Assembly (NCBI RefSeq): GCF_001262505.1
Contig: NZ_KQ410732.1
Coordinates: 364,119-428,118 of the forward strand
DNA: 64,000 nt
Source of the DNA: Shinella sp. SUS2
GTDB taxonomy: Bacteria; Pseudomonadota; Alphaproteobacteria; Rhizobiales; Rhizobiaceae
Reading direction: 5' to 3'
Positions 7,170-14,686 of the stretch are shown here, piece after piece. The notes beneath the pieces were generated by a model. It made no database searches, was not told the DNA's origin, and saw only the letters and a list, made by a program, of their open reading frames with translations. Made by a program: the position numbers and the translations under genes. Position 1 is the stretch's first letter; each line of letters opens with the position of its first letter.

Positions 7170-9479
7170 TCAGAACGTGGCGCGCACGCTGAGGAGGAAC
7201 GCGCGTCCGGGCTGGTAAAGCGGCTTCACCTCGCCGAACTCCTGGCCATAGGTGGCGCGGTCGGCATAGGTCTCGTTGAAGATGTTCTTCACCTCGGCAC
7301 GCAGCGTCAGGTTCTGGTGGCTCGGCGGCTTGTACTCGACGAAGCTGTTGACGACCTGATACGCCTTGAAGGCAGGGCTTCCATCCGGCACCTTATCGTA
7401 TTTCGGCGCGATCTCGATATCGCCGCCGACGGTGAGGCCCCAATCGGCGAAGGTATGGGCGGCGGAGACCGTGATGATCTCACCGACCGGTGTCGTGAGG
7501 TAAGTGCCGGTATCGGAATCGGCCGGCTTCCCGTCGATCAGCGTGTCGATATTGGCATATTTCACGCGGATGTAGCCGTCGGTCCAGTCATAGCCGGCGC
7601 CGATCGAAAAACCTTCCGATTCCACATGCCGTCCCTCGAAGGCATATTTGTAGCGCGCCGCGCGGGCATTCTCCATTTCCGTGCGGAACACCGAGCCTTC
7701 CAGCGAAAAGCCGGCATATTTTGCGACGAGGCCGACCGTGTAGTTGTCGGAGGTCGTCGGCTCCGGCTCGGGCGAATAGACCCAGGCGGGGTTCATGATG
7801 AAGTTCTCGGCGAGCGGAATGCCGGCCCAGACATGGGAGTACCCGGCCTTGGCGATCAGGAAATCCGGGATGAGGTCGTACTCGCCGGAAATGTTGCCGC
7901 TAAGGCCGGCATTGTCCCATTCCTCGCCGGTCGTGCCGGTGAACCATTGCCGGTCCGCGCGGCCGCCGAAGGACAGGCGGGCACGCTCGAAGGGCTCGAG
8001 GCGCGCCTGGACATAGGCACCGATATTGCGCGCCTTTTCGGTGGCGGGCTCGTAGAGGTCTTCCACCTCCGCCTTGTCGCTGTAGAAGTCCACGCCGGCC
8101 GTCACCGTGCCGAGATCGAAATGGAAGCGGTTTTCGAACTTGCCGTTGAAGGTGCCGGTGATGCCGGTGACCGGATAGGTTTCCGGTGCGCTGCCGGGTT
8201 TCAGGTAGACGGTCGTGCCGACCTCCGTCTGGCCGTAGGCGAGCACAAGCTTCGGATCCCACCAGCCCTCGGGCGCGGCGTCCGTATAGGTCAGGACCGT
8301 GTTGGTGCGGTCGAGCGCGTAGTCGCGCACCAGCGGCTCCCACGGTTTGGCCCCCGTCGTCGTGCCCATGTTGGCGCGGAACGGGCGCGGTGCGTTGTCC
8401 TTGATCGCCTCGTGGCTGAGTTCGATGCGGTCGCCGCTTTCGAACTCATAGGCAAGCTTGCCGAGGCCGCTCTGGAAGTGCGTTCGGGTGCCCAGCACCT
8501 CGTCACCGTTGCCGGCGGAGAATTCGCTGCCGCGGCCAATGTTGAAGTAGCCGAGATATTCGAACCCGTCCTGCTTGCCGAAGGTCGAAAGGCCGGTGCT
8601 GAAAATGTTGCCGTTGGTGTTGAAGCCGGAATTGACGAAGCCGCCGTAGCCGTTGCCCTGGAGGAAATCGCCGACATCCTTGGTCTCGTAGACGATGGAG
8701 CCCGCGAGCGCGCCCGGGCCGGCATCGGCCGGGGCCACGCCCTCGTCGACGCTGACGGCCTTCAGCAGCGTCGGGTCGATCAGCGTCGTCGCATTGTGGT
8801 GGAACACCTTGTTGTTCTGGCGGCTGCCGTCGATGGAGATTGCGAGGTTGGTTTCCTCGATGCCGTTGACATAAACCTTCTGCGACATGGGCAGCGAGGA
8901 GCCCACCTTGACGCTCGGCTCTTCGCGGAAAACGTCCTGGATGGTGGCGGGGTTCTTGCGCTCGAGATCCTTGGCGGAAATGTTCAGTTCGCTGACGTCG
9001 CCCTCACCGACCTGTTCGCCCTCCACCGTGATCCGGTCGAGCGTCGTCGAGCCGTTTTCCACGGAACCGGTCACGAGCGGGGAGAGATGCGAGGCTGTGA
9101 CGATCGCCGTGCCGTCGGTGGTGACCGAATGGCGCGTGTCGGTGCCCTCGAGAAGCCGGGCAAGCGCTTCCTGCGGCGTGAACGTGCCCTTGACCGGGCG
9201 GGAGGTCAGCCCGCGCGAGGTGGCGGCGGCGAGCGAGACCTGCAGGCCGGATTGCCGGCCGAAGCTGTTGAGGGCGCTCGCCAGCGGCTGTGCGGGAATG
9301 TCGAACGCCATGGTGCCGATGCGGGCGGATTTCGCCTGGGCTGCTGCCGGCTGTAGGGCGGCCTGCGGCAGGCTGAAGACGAGCGCCGCCGCCGTGGAGA
9401 CCATCAGCCTGGTCATGAAGACGGTGCGCGTGCGCGCCTTGGCGCGCGACGTGGTCGATCGATCGATATGCAAACGCAT
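7170..9479 (-). CDS. TonB-dependent receptor with N-terminal STN signalling domain (haem/siderophore type)
   Basis: Outer-membrane receptor, 769 residues from the ATG at 9479, which has GGGGG just upstream; the open frame continues to 9668 but that part is not expected to be translated. After a long signal peptide (to about residue 48, LQPAAAQA) comes a secretin/TonB short N-terminal domain (about 53-125: MAFDIPAQPLASALNSFGRQ), as found in FecA-type receptors that signal to FecR. The plug follows (DVFREEPSVKVGSSLPMSQKVYVNGIE split over 175-205) and the barrel ends in a terminal phenylalanine (SVRATF). Plug sequence and overall layout recall the haem/haemoglobin receptor group. The FecI/FecR genes directly upstream support cell-surface signalling control. 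Substrate is uncertain between haem and a ferric siderophore. Confidence 0.88.
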   Translation of the reverse strand: MRLHIDRSTTSRAKARTRTVFMTRLMVSTAAALVFSLPQAALQPAAAQAKSARIGTMAFDIPAQPLASALNSFGRQSGLQVSLAAATSRGLTSRPVKGTFTPQEALARLLEGTDTRHSVTTDGTAIVTASHLSPLVTGSVENGSTTLDRITVEGEQVGEGDVSELNISAKDLERKNPATIQDVFREEPSVKVGSSLPMSQKVYVNGIEETNLAISIDGSRQNNKVFHHNATTLIDPTLLKAVSVDEGVAPADAGPGALAGSIVYETKDVGDFLQGNGYGGFVNSGFNTNGNIFSTGLSTFGKQDGFEYLGYFNIGRGSEFSAGNGDEVLGTRTHFQSGLGKLAYEFESGDRIELSHEAIKDNAPRPFRANMGTTTGAKPWEPLVRDYALDRTNTVLTYTDAAPEGWWDPKLVLAYGQTEVGTTVYLKPGSAPETYPVTGITGTFNGKFENRFHFDLGTVTAGVDFYSDKAEVEDLYEPATEKARNIGAYVQARLEPFERARLSFGGRADRQWFTGTTGEEWDNAGLSGNISGEYDLIPDFLIAKAGYSHVWAGIPLAENFIMNPAWVYSPEPEPTTSDNYTVGLVAKYAGFSLEGSVFRTEMENARAARYKYAFEGRHVESEGFSIGAGYDWTDGYIRVKYANIDTLIDGKPADSDTGTYLTTPVGEIITVSAAHTFADWGLTVGGDIEIAPKYDKVPDGSPAFKAYQVVNSFVEYKPPSHQNLTLRAEVKNIFNETYADRATYGQEFGEVKPLYQPGRAFLLSVRATF

Positions 9480-9590
9480 TGTACCCCCGGTATCATCCTC
9501 GGGATGCGCTGCTCCTGAAGCGCGCATTCCCGGTGCAGAAACGATCGCCTCGGGAATCTTTTTCACGCTTCCGGCAAATTTCCTGAATTT

Positions 9591-9608
9591 TTCGGAAAAC
9601 TTTCCGAA
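9591..9608. promoter_or_regulatory. Perfect 18-bp palindrome between fecR-like gene and receptor
   Basis: TTCGGAAA and TTTCCGAA arms are separated by AC. It lies just past the fecR-like stop codon and about 110 bases before the receptor start. No T-run follows on either strand, so a rho-independent terminator is not convincing; a binding site in the receptor promoter is possible. Its role is inference only. Confidence 0.4.
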
Positions 9609-9612
9609 AGGC

Positions 9613-10611
9613 TCAATAACGCGAGACGATCCGGGTATAGGAGGAAATCGCGCGCACCTTGCCGCCATAGGGTTTGACCAGCGCCGTCAATGCCCGGTCC
9701 GGGTCGCGAAGGTCGTAGAGGCCGGTCACGCGCTGGCGGCCGAGCGTGCGATCCGGCACGCTGATCCAGGCGGGATGGTAACGCTGCAGGCGTGCAACGA
9801 CGCTGTCCACGGTGACGTCATTGACGAAGAGCAGGCCGCTCCGCCAGGCACCGATCTCCTCCAATGGAATGGTCGCGTGGCGGATCGCGCCGGTCGCGCC
9901 ATCGACCGTCGCCATGTCGCCGGGCGCCATTTCGGCAACGGCCTGTCTGTCGCCTTCGCCGGAAATACCGACCACGCCGCGGGCGAGCTGCACTGTGGTT
10001 GCGGTATCGTCGAGCGCCACGTCGAAGGCGGTCCCGAGCACGACCACCCGGGCATTGCCGGCCTCCACGGTGAAGGGGCGCTTGCCGTCATGCGCCACGT
10101 CAAAGAAGGCCTGGCCGGCGAGGAGGCGCACATGGCGGCCCTCCGGCGTCAGCTCGACATCGATGGCGCTGTCGGCGGAAAGGTTGACGGCGCTGCCGTC
10201 GGCGAGCGTCACCATGCGGCTTTCGCCCGTGCCGGTGCGGAAATCGGCCTTGAGCCAGATCATCAGGGCCGGCGCGGCCAGCACGACGAGGAGTGCGGCG
10301 GCAAGGGCCAGGGCGATGCCTGCCGCAAGGGGCCGGCGGCTGCGGCGGGGCAGGGGCACGACCGGGCGGGCCGGCCACAGGTCGGCGTGGCGCGGCCGTA
10401 CCTCGCCGAGGGCATCCCACGCTTTCAGTGCATCGCGCCAGGCGGAACGGTTGGTTTCCGCCCGCGCAAGCCAGTCCTCCACATCCCGGGCGGCCTGCGG
10501 ACAATCGGGATCGGCCTTCAGCCGCAGCAGCCAATCCATGGCTTCTTCGATCGCGCGGCGCTTTTCGCTGTCGTCCTGAATCAAGTTCTTACCCGTGCCC
10601 CGGCTCCCCAC
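9613..10611 (-). CDS. FecR-family anti-sigma factor / surface-signalling regulator
   Basis: Inner-membrane regulator, 332 residues with GTG at 10611 taken as start; an in-frame TTG nine codons on is also possible. A cytoplasmic N-terminal domain (WLLRLKADPD, RDVEDWLARAETNRSAWRDAL) matches the FecR sigma-binding region, a single membrane helix spans about residues 94-118 (many Ala/Leu), and the periplasmic FecR domain follows (GESRMVTLADGSAVNLSADS, HDGKRPFTVEAGNARVVVLGTAFDV). The C-terminal part (VTGLYDLRDPDRALTALVKPYG) is the segment that contacts the STN domain of the receptor. It sits between the ECF sigma gene and the receptor, the normal FecI-FecR-FecA order. Confidence 0.9.
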   Translation of the reverse strand: MGSRGTGKNLIQDDSEKRRAIEEAMDWLLRLKADPDCPQAARDVEDWLARAETNRSAWRDALKAWDALGEVRPRHADLWPARPVVPLPRRSRRPLAAGIALALAAALLVVLAAPALMIWLKADFRTGTGESRMVTLADGSAVNLSADSAIDVELTPEGRHVRLLAGQAFFDVAHDGKRPFTVEAGNARVVVLGTAFDVALDDTATTVQLARGVVGISGEGDRQAVAEMAPGDMATVDGATGAIRHATIPLEEIGAWRSGLLFVNDVTVDSVVARLQRYHPAWISVPDRTLGRQRVTGLYDLRDPDRALTALVKPYGGKVRAISSYTRIVSRY

Positions 10612-10677
10612 GCCATGCCTGGCGTTCTAGCCGAATATCAAATTGCTGCGTAGGGACGATTTGCGCGCCGATTTTTT

Positions 10678-11190
10678 TCACGGGGCGTCATTGCCGAGCC
10701 GAAGCGCGATCTCCACCAGCGCGGCGCGGACATGGCGATGAGCAGTGGCGACAGAGATCCCGAGATGGGCGGCGACCTCCTCCAGCGTGTAGCCGCCGAA
10801 GCGGTGCATTTCGAGTGCAACGCGGACATCCAGCGGAAACCGGTCAAGAATCCCGGTGATGGTCCGCACTTCGTCGGAGACGAGCACGGTCTCCTCCGGC
10901 GTCTCGACGGCGCGTGGCAGGGACCAGAACGGCGGCTCGCTGTCCTGTTCCCTCATCTCGATCTTGCGCCGCTTGATGAGATCGAGGCAGAGATTGCGCA
11001 CGATGCGATAGAGATAGGCGAGTGTCTGGCTGGCGGAAGCGCCATAGGTGTTGGCCGGAGAAAAGCGCAGGAAGGCGTCCTGCACGATATCCTCCGCGGC
11101 CTCGCGTGAGCCGAGGATCCGCGTCGCATAACGCACGAGGGCAGGGCGGTGGGCGGCGTAGAGCAGTGAGGTGGCATCTCCTTCCTTCAC
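10678..11190 (-). CDS. FecI-type ECF sigma factor
   Basis: Sigma-70 family protein of 170 residues, the usual FecI length, from a GTG at 11190 with AAAAGG eight bases upstream; the open frame extends to 11301 but that extension lacks sigma features. Region 2 is seen in LVRYATRILGSREAAEDIVQDAFLRF and region 4 helix-turn-helix in YTLEEVAAHLGISVATAHRHVRAAL. It should direct RNA polymerase to the downstream receptor promoter when the receptor and FecR-like protein signal that ligand is bound. A TGA-N9-TCA iron box about 190 bases upstream suggests repression when iron is plentiful. Confidence 0.9.
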   Translation of the reverse strand: MKEGDATSLLYAAHRPALVRYATRILGSREAAEDIVQDAFLRFSPANTYGASASQTLAYLYRIVRNLCLDLIKRRKIEMREQDSEPPFWSLPRAVETPEETVLVSDEVRTITGILDRFPLDVRVALEMHRFGGYTLEEVAAHLGISVATAHRHVRAALVEIALRLGNDAP

Positions 11191-11377
11191 GGCGCAGCCT
11201 TTTCGAGGTGGGTCCAGCGGGAGGCCGTCGGCAGGAGTCCGACCCGGCACGTCAAGCCGCGCGCCAGAACCTTTCCCGCTCGTTTTCCGGCATCGCCGCA
11301 CGTCGCCGCCATTGCCAATCCTTCAGAATCGCCGCGCCTCAGGCGGCAGTCGTGTGTCCATGAGACATATCTTAACT

Positions 11378-11392
11378 TGATTTATAAGGTCA
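11378..11392. promoter_or_regulatory. Candidate RirA iron-responsive operator upstream of the sigma gene
   Basis: A TGA-N9-TCA palindrome with extended arms: AACTTGA, nine bases, TCAAGTT. This is the shape of the iron-responsive operator recognised by RirA in Rhizobiales. It lies between the ECF sigma gene (start 11190, minus strand) and the end of the AraC gene at 11420, so it most likely controls the sigma-FecR-receptor run. The site shape is seen directly; assignment to RirA rests on knowledge of the group. Confidence 0.6.
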
Positions 11393-11419
11393 AGTTTGTC
11401 TCGGGAGCGCGGCTGCCCG

Positions 11420-12313
11420 TCATGCCCGCCGATGCTTCGGCGTCACGCCATAGGCCTTCTTGAAGGCGGTGGTGAAGCTCGATGGGTTGCGATAGCCGGC
11501 GAGGTAGGCGGCCTGCGAGATCGGAATGCCGTCCCGCTCCAGCGCGGCGGGTGCCGTCTCCAGCCGCTCCCGCCGGATGAAGTCCGAAACGGTCGTGCCG
11601 AAATGCTCCTTGAAATGGCGCTGGATGGAGGATGTGCTGATGCCGACTTCGCGTGCGATGCGGTCGAGCGTCAGGTCCTCGCAAACATGGGCGAGGATGT
11701 AGTCGCGCACCTTCTCGCTCTGCCGGCGGCTCAAGGCCGTCGGCTGGTGCGGCGCGGCCGCGTCGGCCTCGACCAGAACCGTGCAGGCCTGGCACATGAT
11801 GTCGAAGGCGTGCGAGTTGCGGTAGAGTGTCAGGAGTTCGCCCGCCATGGTGCCTGGCGGTTTGAGGATGTGTTCGGCGATCTGGATGAGGTGACGGTTC
11901 GGGGCAAAGCTGAACTCGGCGAGGTGCCGGGCGAAGAAGGCGCGCAGCTTCGGCATGCTCGTCGGCTGCGAGCGCATCAGCCGGTCGATCCAGGGCAGGG
12001 GCGCGGAGATCATGACCTTGCGCAGCGGCGTCGTGCTTTCATTAACGAACTGCAGCTTGCAGTCCCGCCCGACATTCAGCATGAAGACGGTCGGTTCCGG
12101 GTTTGCCGCATCGCCGGCATCGATGCGGAAGTGCTCCCCGTCCATCACGAAATGCTGCTGGCCTTGCAGAAGCACCATGATGAGGAATTTCGGCCAGACG
12201 TCATAGAGATTGTCGTCCGGCGTGCAGCTCGCCGGGCCATCCATGGCGCCGACGAACAGGTGTTGGGGAACTTCCGGTTTGATCCTGATGTTCAAGACGC
12301 CGCCCTCTTGCAT
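11420..12313 (-). CDS. AraC-family transcriptional regulator, siderophore-type (PchR/AlcR-like)
   Basis: 297 residues. The C-terminal ~100 residues hold two helix-turn-helix units of the AraC/XylS family (LTLDRIAREVGISTSSIQRHFKEHFG and ISQAAYLAGYRNPSSFTTAFKKAYG). The N-terminal part is a ligand-sensing domain of the type found in activators that use an iron siderophore as coinducer. It is transcribed divergently from a siderophore receptor, with an iron-responsive box in the shared gap, so it likely activates that receptor and the esterase/transport genes behind it when the ferric siderophore is present. The coinducer is inferred. Confidence 0.85.
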   Translation of the reverse strand: MQEGGVLNIRIKPEVPQHLFVGAMDGPASCTPDDNLYDVWPKFLIMVLLQGQQHFVMDGEHFRIDAGDAANPEPTVFMLNVGRDCKLQFVNESTTPLRKVMISAPLPWIDRLMRSQPTSMPKLRAFFARHLAEFSFAPNRHLIQIAEHILKPPGTMAGELLTLYRNSHAFDIMCQACTVLVEADAAAPHQPTALSRRQSEKVRDYILAHVCEDLTLDRIAREVGISTSSIQRHFKEHFGTTVSDFIRRERLETAPAALERDGIPISQAAYLAGYRNPSSFTTAFKKAYGVTPKHRRA

Positions 12314-12419
12314 CGCCTTTTTCCGCGCGAGCTGACCTCGGCTGCCGCTTCCGCAAAGTTTTCTGCGGCTTCCGCGAAAGTCTTTGCGGTCGACAGCCGA
12401 TCCAAGCTACTGGCATAGT

Positions 12420-12434
12420 TGACTTCGTTAATCA
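12420..12434. promoter_or_regulatory. Candidate RirA iron-responsive operator between araC-like and receptor genes
   Basis: TGA, nine bases, TCA with matching flanks (TTGACTTCGTTAATCAAG). It is the second site of this shape in the window, and both lie next to iron-uptake genes. It sits in the 156-base divergent gap, about 36 bases before the receptor ATG at 12470, where a bound repressor would block the receptor promoter. Confidence 0.62.
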
Positions 12435-12469
12435 AGTTTAATTGCCGGCCGCCATGCCGGCCTTGTCGT

Positions 12470-14686
12470 ATGTGGATTCAGGAAATGTGGGGCACTCTTT
12501 CGCCGTCGATCAGACACCGTCGTATCATGCTGCTTGCCGCGGCCAGCGCCCTGGCACTGAACGCAGCCGTCGCGCAGGATCAAGGGACCGGCCAGGGCAG
12601 CACCGCGCTGGAAGCGGTCGTTGTGGAGGGCGGCGCCGGCGAGCGGGGCGATGGACCGGTTGACGGCTACGTCGCCAAGAAGAGCCTTGCCGGTACCAAG
12701 ACGGACACGCCCGTTTCCAAAACGCCGCAGACCGTCAGCGTCGTTTCCAAGGAGCAGATCGAGGACCAGAGCGCCCAGTCTGTCGCCGAGGCGCTGCGTT
12801 ACACGCCGGGCGTGCTGACCGACTACCGCGGTGCCTCCAACCTGCGCGACGAGCTTTTCGTGCGCGGTTTCTACTATGTGCCGAAATATCTCGACGGTCT
12901 CTTTCTTGGCGGCGACCTCTCCTATGCGAAGATCGATCCCTATCTTCTGGAGCGGGTGGAACTGATCTCGGGGCCTGCTTCCGTCCTGTACGGGCAGGCC
13001 AATCCCGGCGGTATCGTCAACATGGTCAGCAAGAAGCCGACCGATACGCCGCTGCGCGCGGTGGAGCTTTCGGTCGGCACGGACAAGTATCTTTCCGCCG
13101 GCTTCGATATCTCCGACACCTTCGACGATGCTTTCGGTTACCGCATCGCCGCGAAGGGGCTTGGGCGCGACCTGCAGGAAGACTACGCCAGGAACCGCTC
13201 CTTCGCCATCGCACCATCCTTCACCTGGTCGCCGGACGAAGGTACGTCGCTGACGATCCTCGGCGGCTACCAGAAGGAACCGGATGCCGGCTATCGCAAC
13301 TTTCTCGATGCCGCCGGCACCGTCACGCCGATCCCGGGTTTCGGCTTCGTGCCGCGCGATTTCTTCGTGTCCGATCCGGATTTCGAGCGCTCGGAGCGCA
13401 AGCAGGCCTGGATCGGCTACGAATTCAAGCACGAGTTCAACGACAATCTCACCTTCCGCCAGAATGCGCGCTACCACCATGTCGACTGGCTGCACCACAC
13501 GCTGGTCTATGGCAGTGCCGGCCCCGACCCGGTGACCGGCAACAACACGATCGTCAGCCGCTCGGCGAGCGGCGGCACGGACACCTGGAACCAGTTCACC
13601 GTCGATAACCAGCTCGAGGCGACATTCTCGACGGGGGCGGCAGAACACACGCTGCTCGGCGGTGTGGATTTCCAGTATCGCACCCGCGACTACAAGTGGG
13701 GCCGTGCCGCCGGGCCGAGCATCGACCTTGCCGATCCGCGCTACGGTGATTTCGACTTCTCGTCGCTGGTGCTCGCAACCACTGATCTTCAGGACCTGAC
13801 GGCCCGTCAGGCCGGCGTCTACCTGCAGGATCAGGTGGAGATCGGCGCGCTCAACCTCCTTGCCGGCATCCGCTACGACCGCGCCAAGACCGAGATCGAC
13901 GACCGGCTGGGCACCAACGACCAGTCCTATGAGGACGGTGCCTTCACCTGGCGGGCCGGCGCGCTCTACGCCTTCGACAACGGCCTCTCGCCCTATGTCA
14001 GCTATGCGACCTCCTTCGAGCCGGCGCTCTACATGCCGCCTGCCGGGGCGTCGGCCTTCTCGCCCACGACGGCCGAGCAATTCGAAGTCGGCGTCAAATA
14101 TGCGCCGGAAGGCTCCGGCCTGCTGCTGACGGCCGCCTATTACGATCTCAGGCAGAAGGACGTGGTGGCCGGTGCCTGGGACCCGGACCTCGGCCAGACG
14201 GTCTATTCGCAGGTCGGCAAGATCCACAACCGCGGCATCGAGCTTTCCGCCCGGGCGGAGGTGACGAACAACCTCTCGCTGATCGCCGGCTACAGCTACA
14301 TCGACTCGATCGTCAAGGAATCCGTCAACACCAGCGAAGTCGGCAAGATGCCGTCGCGCATTCCGCAGCACCAGGCCTCGCTCTGGGCGACCTACACGGC
14401 CGATGAGGGTGCACTGGAGGGGCTGACCGTCGGCGGGGGGCTGCGCTACATCGGCACGAGCTGGGGTGACGGCGGCAATTCGTTCAAGGTCGGCGCCGTC
14501 ACGCTGTTCGACGCCATGGCTTCCTACGATTTCGGCGCGAAGAGCCCGGACCTGAAGGGGCTCTCGCTCCAGCTCAACGTCAAGAACATCGGCGACGAGC
14601 GCTATGTCGCCTCTTGCGCCAGCGCCTATGCCTGCTTCTATGGCGAAGGCCGCAGCATCGTCGCGACGCTGAAGAAGGAATGGTGA
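12470..14686 (+). CDS. TonB-dependent siderophore receptor
   Basis: Outer-membrane ferric-siderophore receptor, about 738 residues. The start is uncertain: ATG at 12470 or 12485, since neither has a strong ribosome site and the open frame extends upstream through the iron box. The signal peptide is RHRRIMLLAAASALALNAAVAQ. The TonB-box/plug region shows KTDTPVSKTPQTVSVVSKEQ, then ALRYTPGVLTDYRG and the conserved plug end VLYGQANPGGIVNMVSKKPT; the barrel closes with the aromatic C terminus LKKEW. These are hallmarks of the ferrichrome/catecholate receptor subfamily and there is no STN domain, so control is by the AraC regulator rather than FecIR. Its stop overlaps the esterase start by one base. 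Confidence 0.92.
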   Translation: MWIQEMWGTLSPSIRHRRIMLLAAASALALNAAVAQDQGTGQGSTALEAVVVEGGAGERGDGPVDGYVAKKSLAGTKTDTPVSKTPQTVSVVSKEQIEDQSAQSVAEALRYTPGVLTDYRGASNLRDELFVRGFYYVPKYLDGLFLGGDLSYAKIDPYLLERVELISGPASVLYGQANPGGIVNMVSKKPTDTPLRAVELSVGTDKYLSAGFDISDTFDDAFGYRIAAKGLGRDLQEDYARNRSFAIAPSFTWSPDEGTSLTILGGYQKEPDAGYRNFLDAAGTVTPIPGFGFVPRDFFVSDPDFERSERKQAWIGYEFKHEFNDNLTFRQNARYHHVDWLHHTLVYGSAGPDPVTGNNTIVSRSASGGTDTWNQFTVDNQLEATFSTGAAEHTLLGGVDFQYRTRDYKWGRAAGPSIDLADPRYGDFDFSSLVLATTDLQDLTARQAGVYLQDQVEIGALNLLAGIRYDRAKTEIDDRLGTNDQSYEDGAFTWRAGALYAFDNGLSPYVSYATSFEPALYMPPAGASAFSPTTAEQFEVGVKYAPEGSGLLLTAAYYDLRQKDVVAGAWDPDLGQTVYSQVGKIHNRGIELSARAEVTNNLSLIAGYSYIDSIVKESVNTSEVGKMPSRIPQHQASLWATYTADEGALEGLTVGGGLRYIGTSWGDGGNSFKVGAVTLFDAMASYDFGAKSPDLKGLSLQLNVKNIGDERYVASCASAYACFYGEGRSIVATLKKEW

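Noticed and set aside
9480-9668. N-terminal extension of the STN receptor from the upstream start codon at 9668
   Set aside because: It would run through the fecR gap and the palindrome, lacks a signal peptide at its own start, and GGGGG plus a signal peptide mark 9479 as the start.
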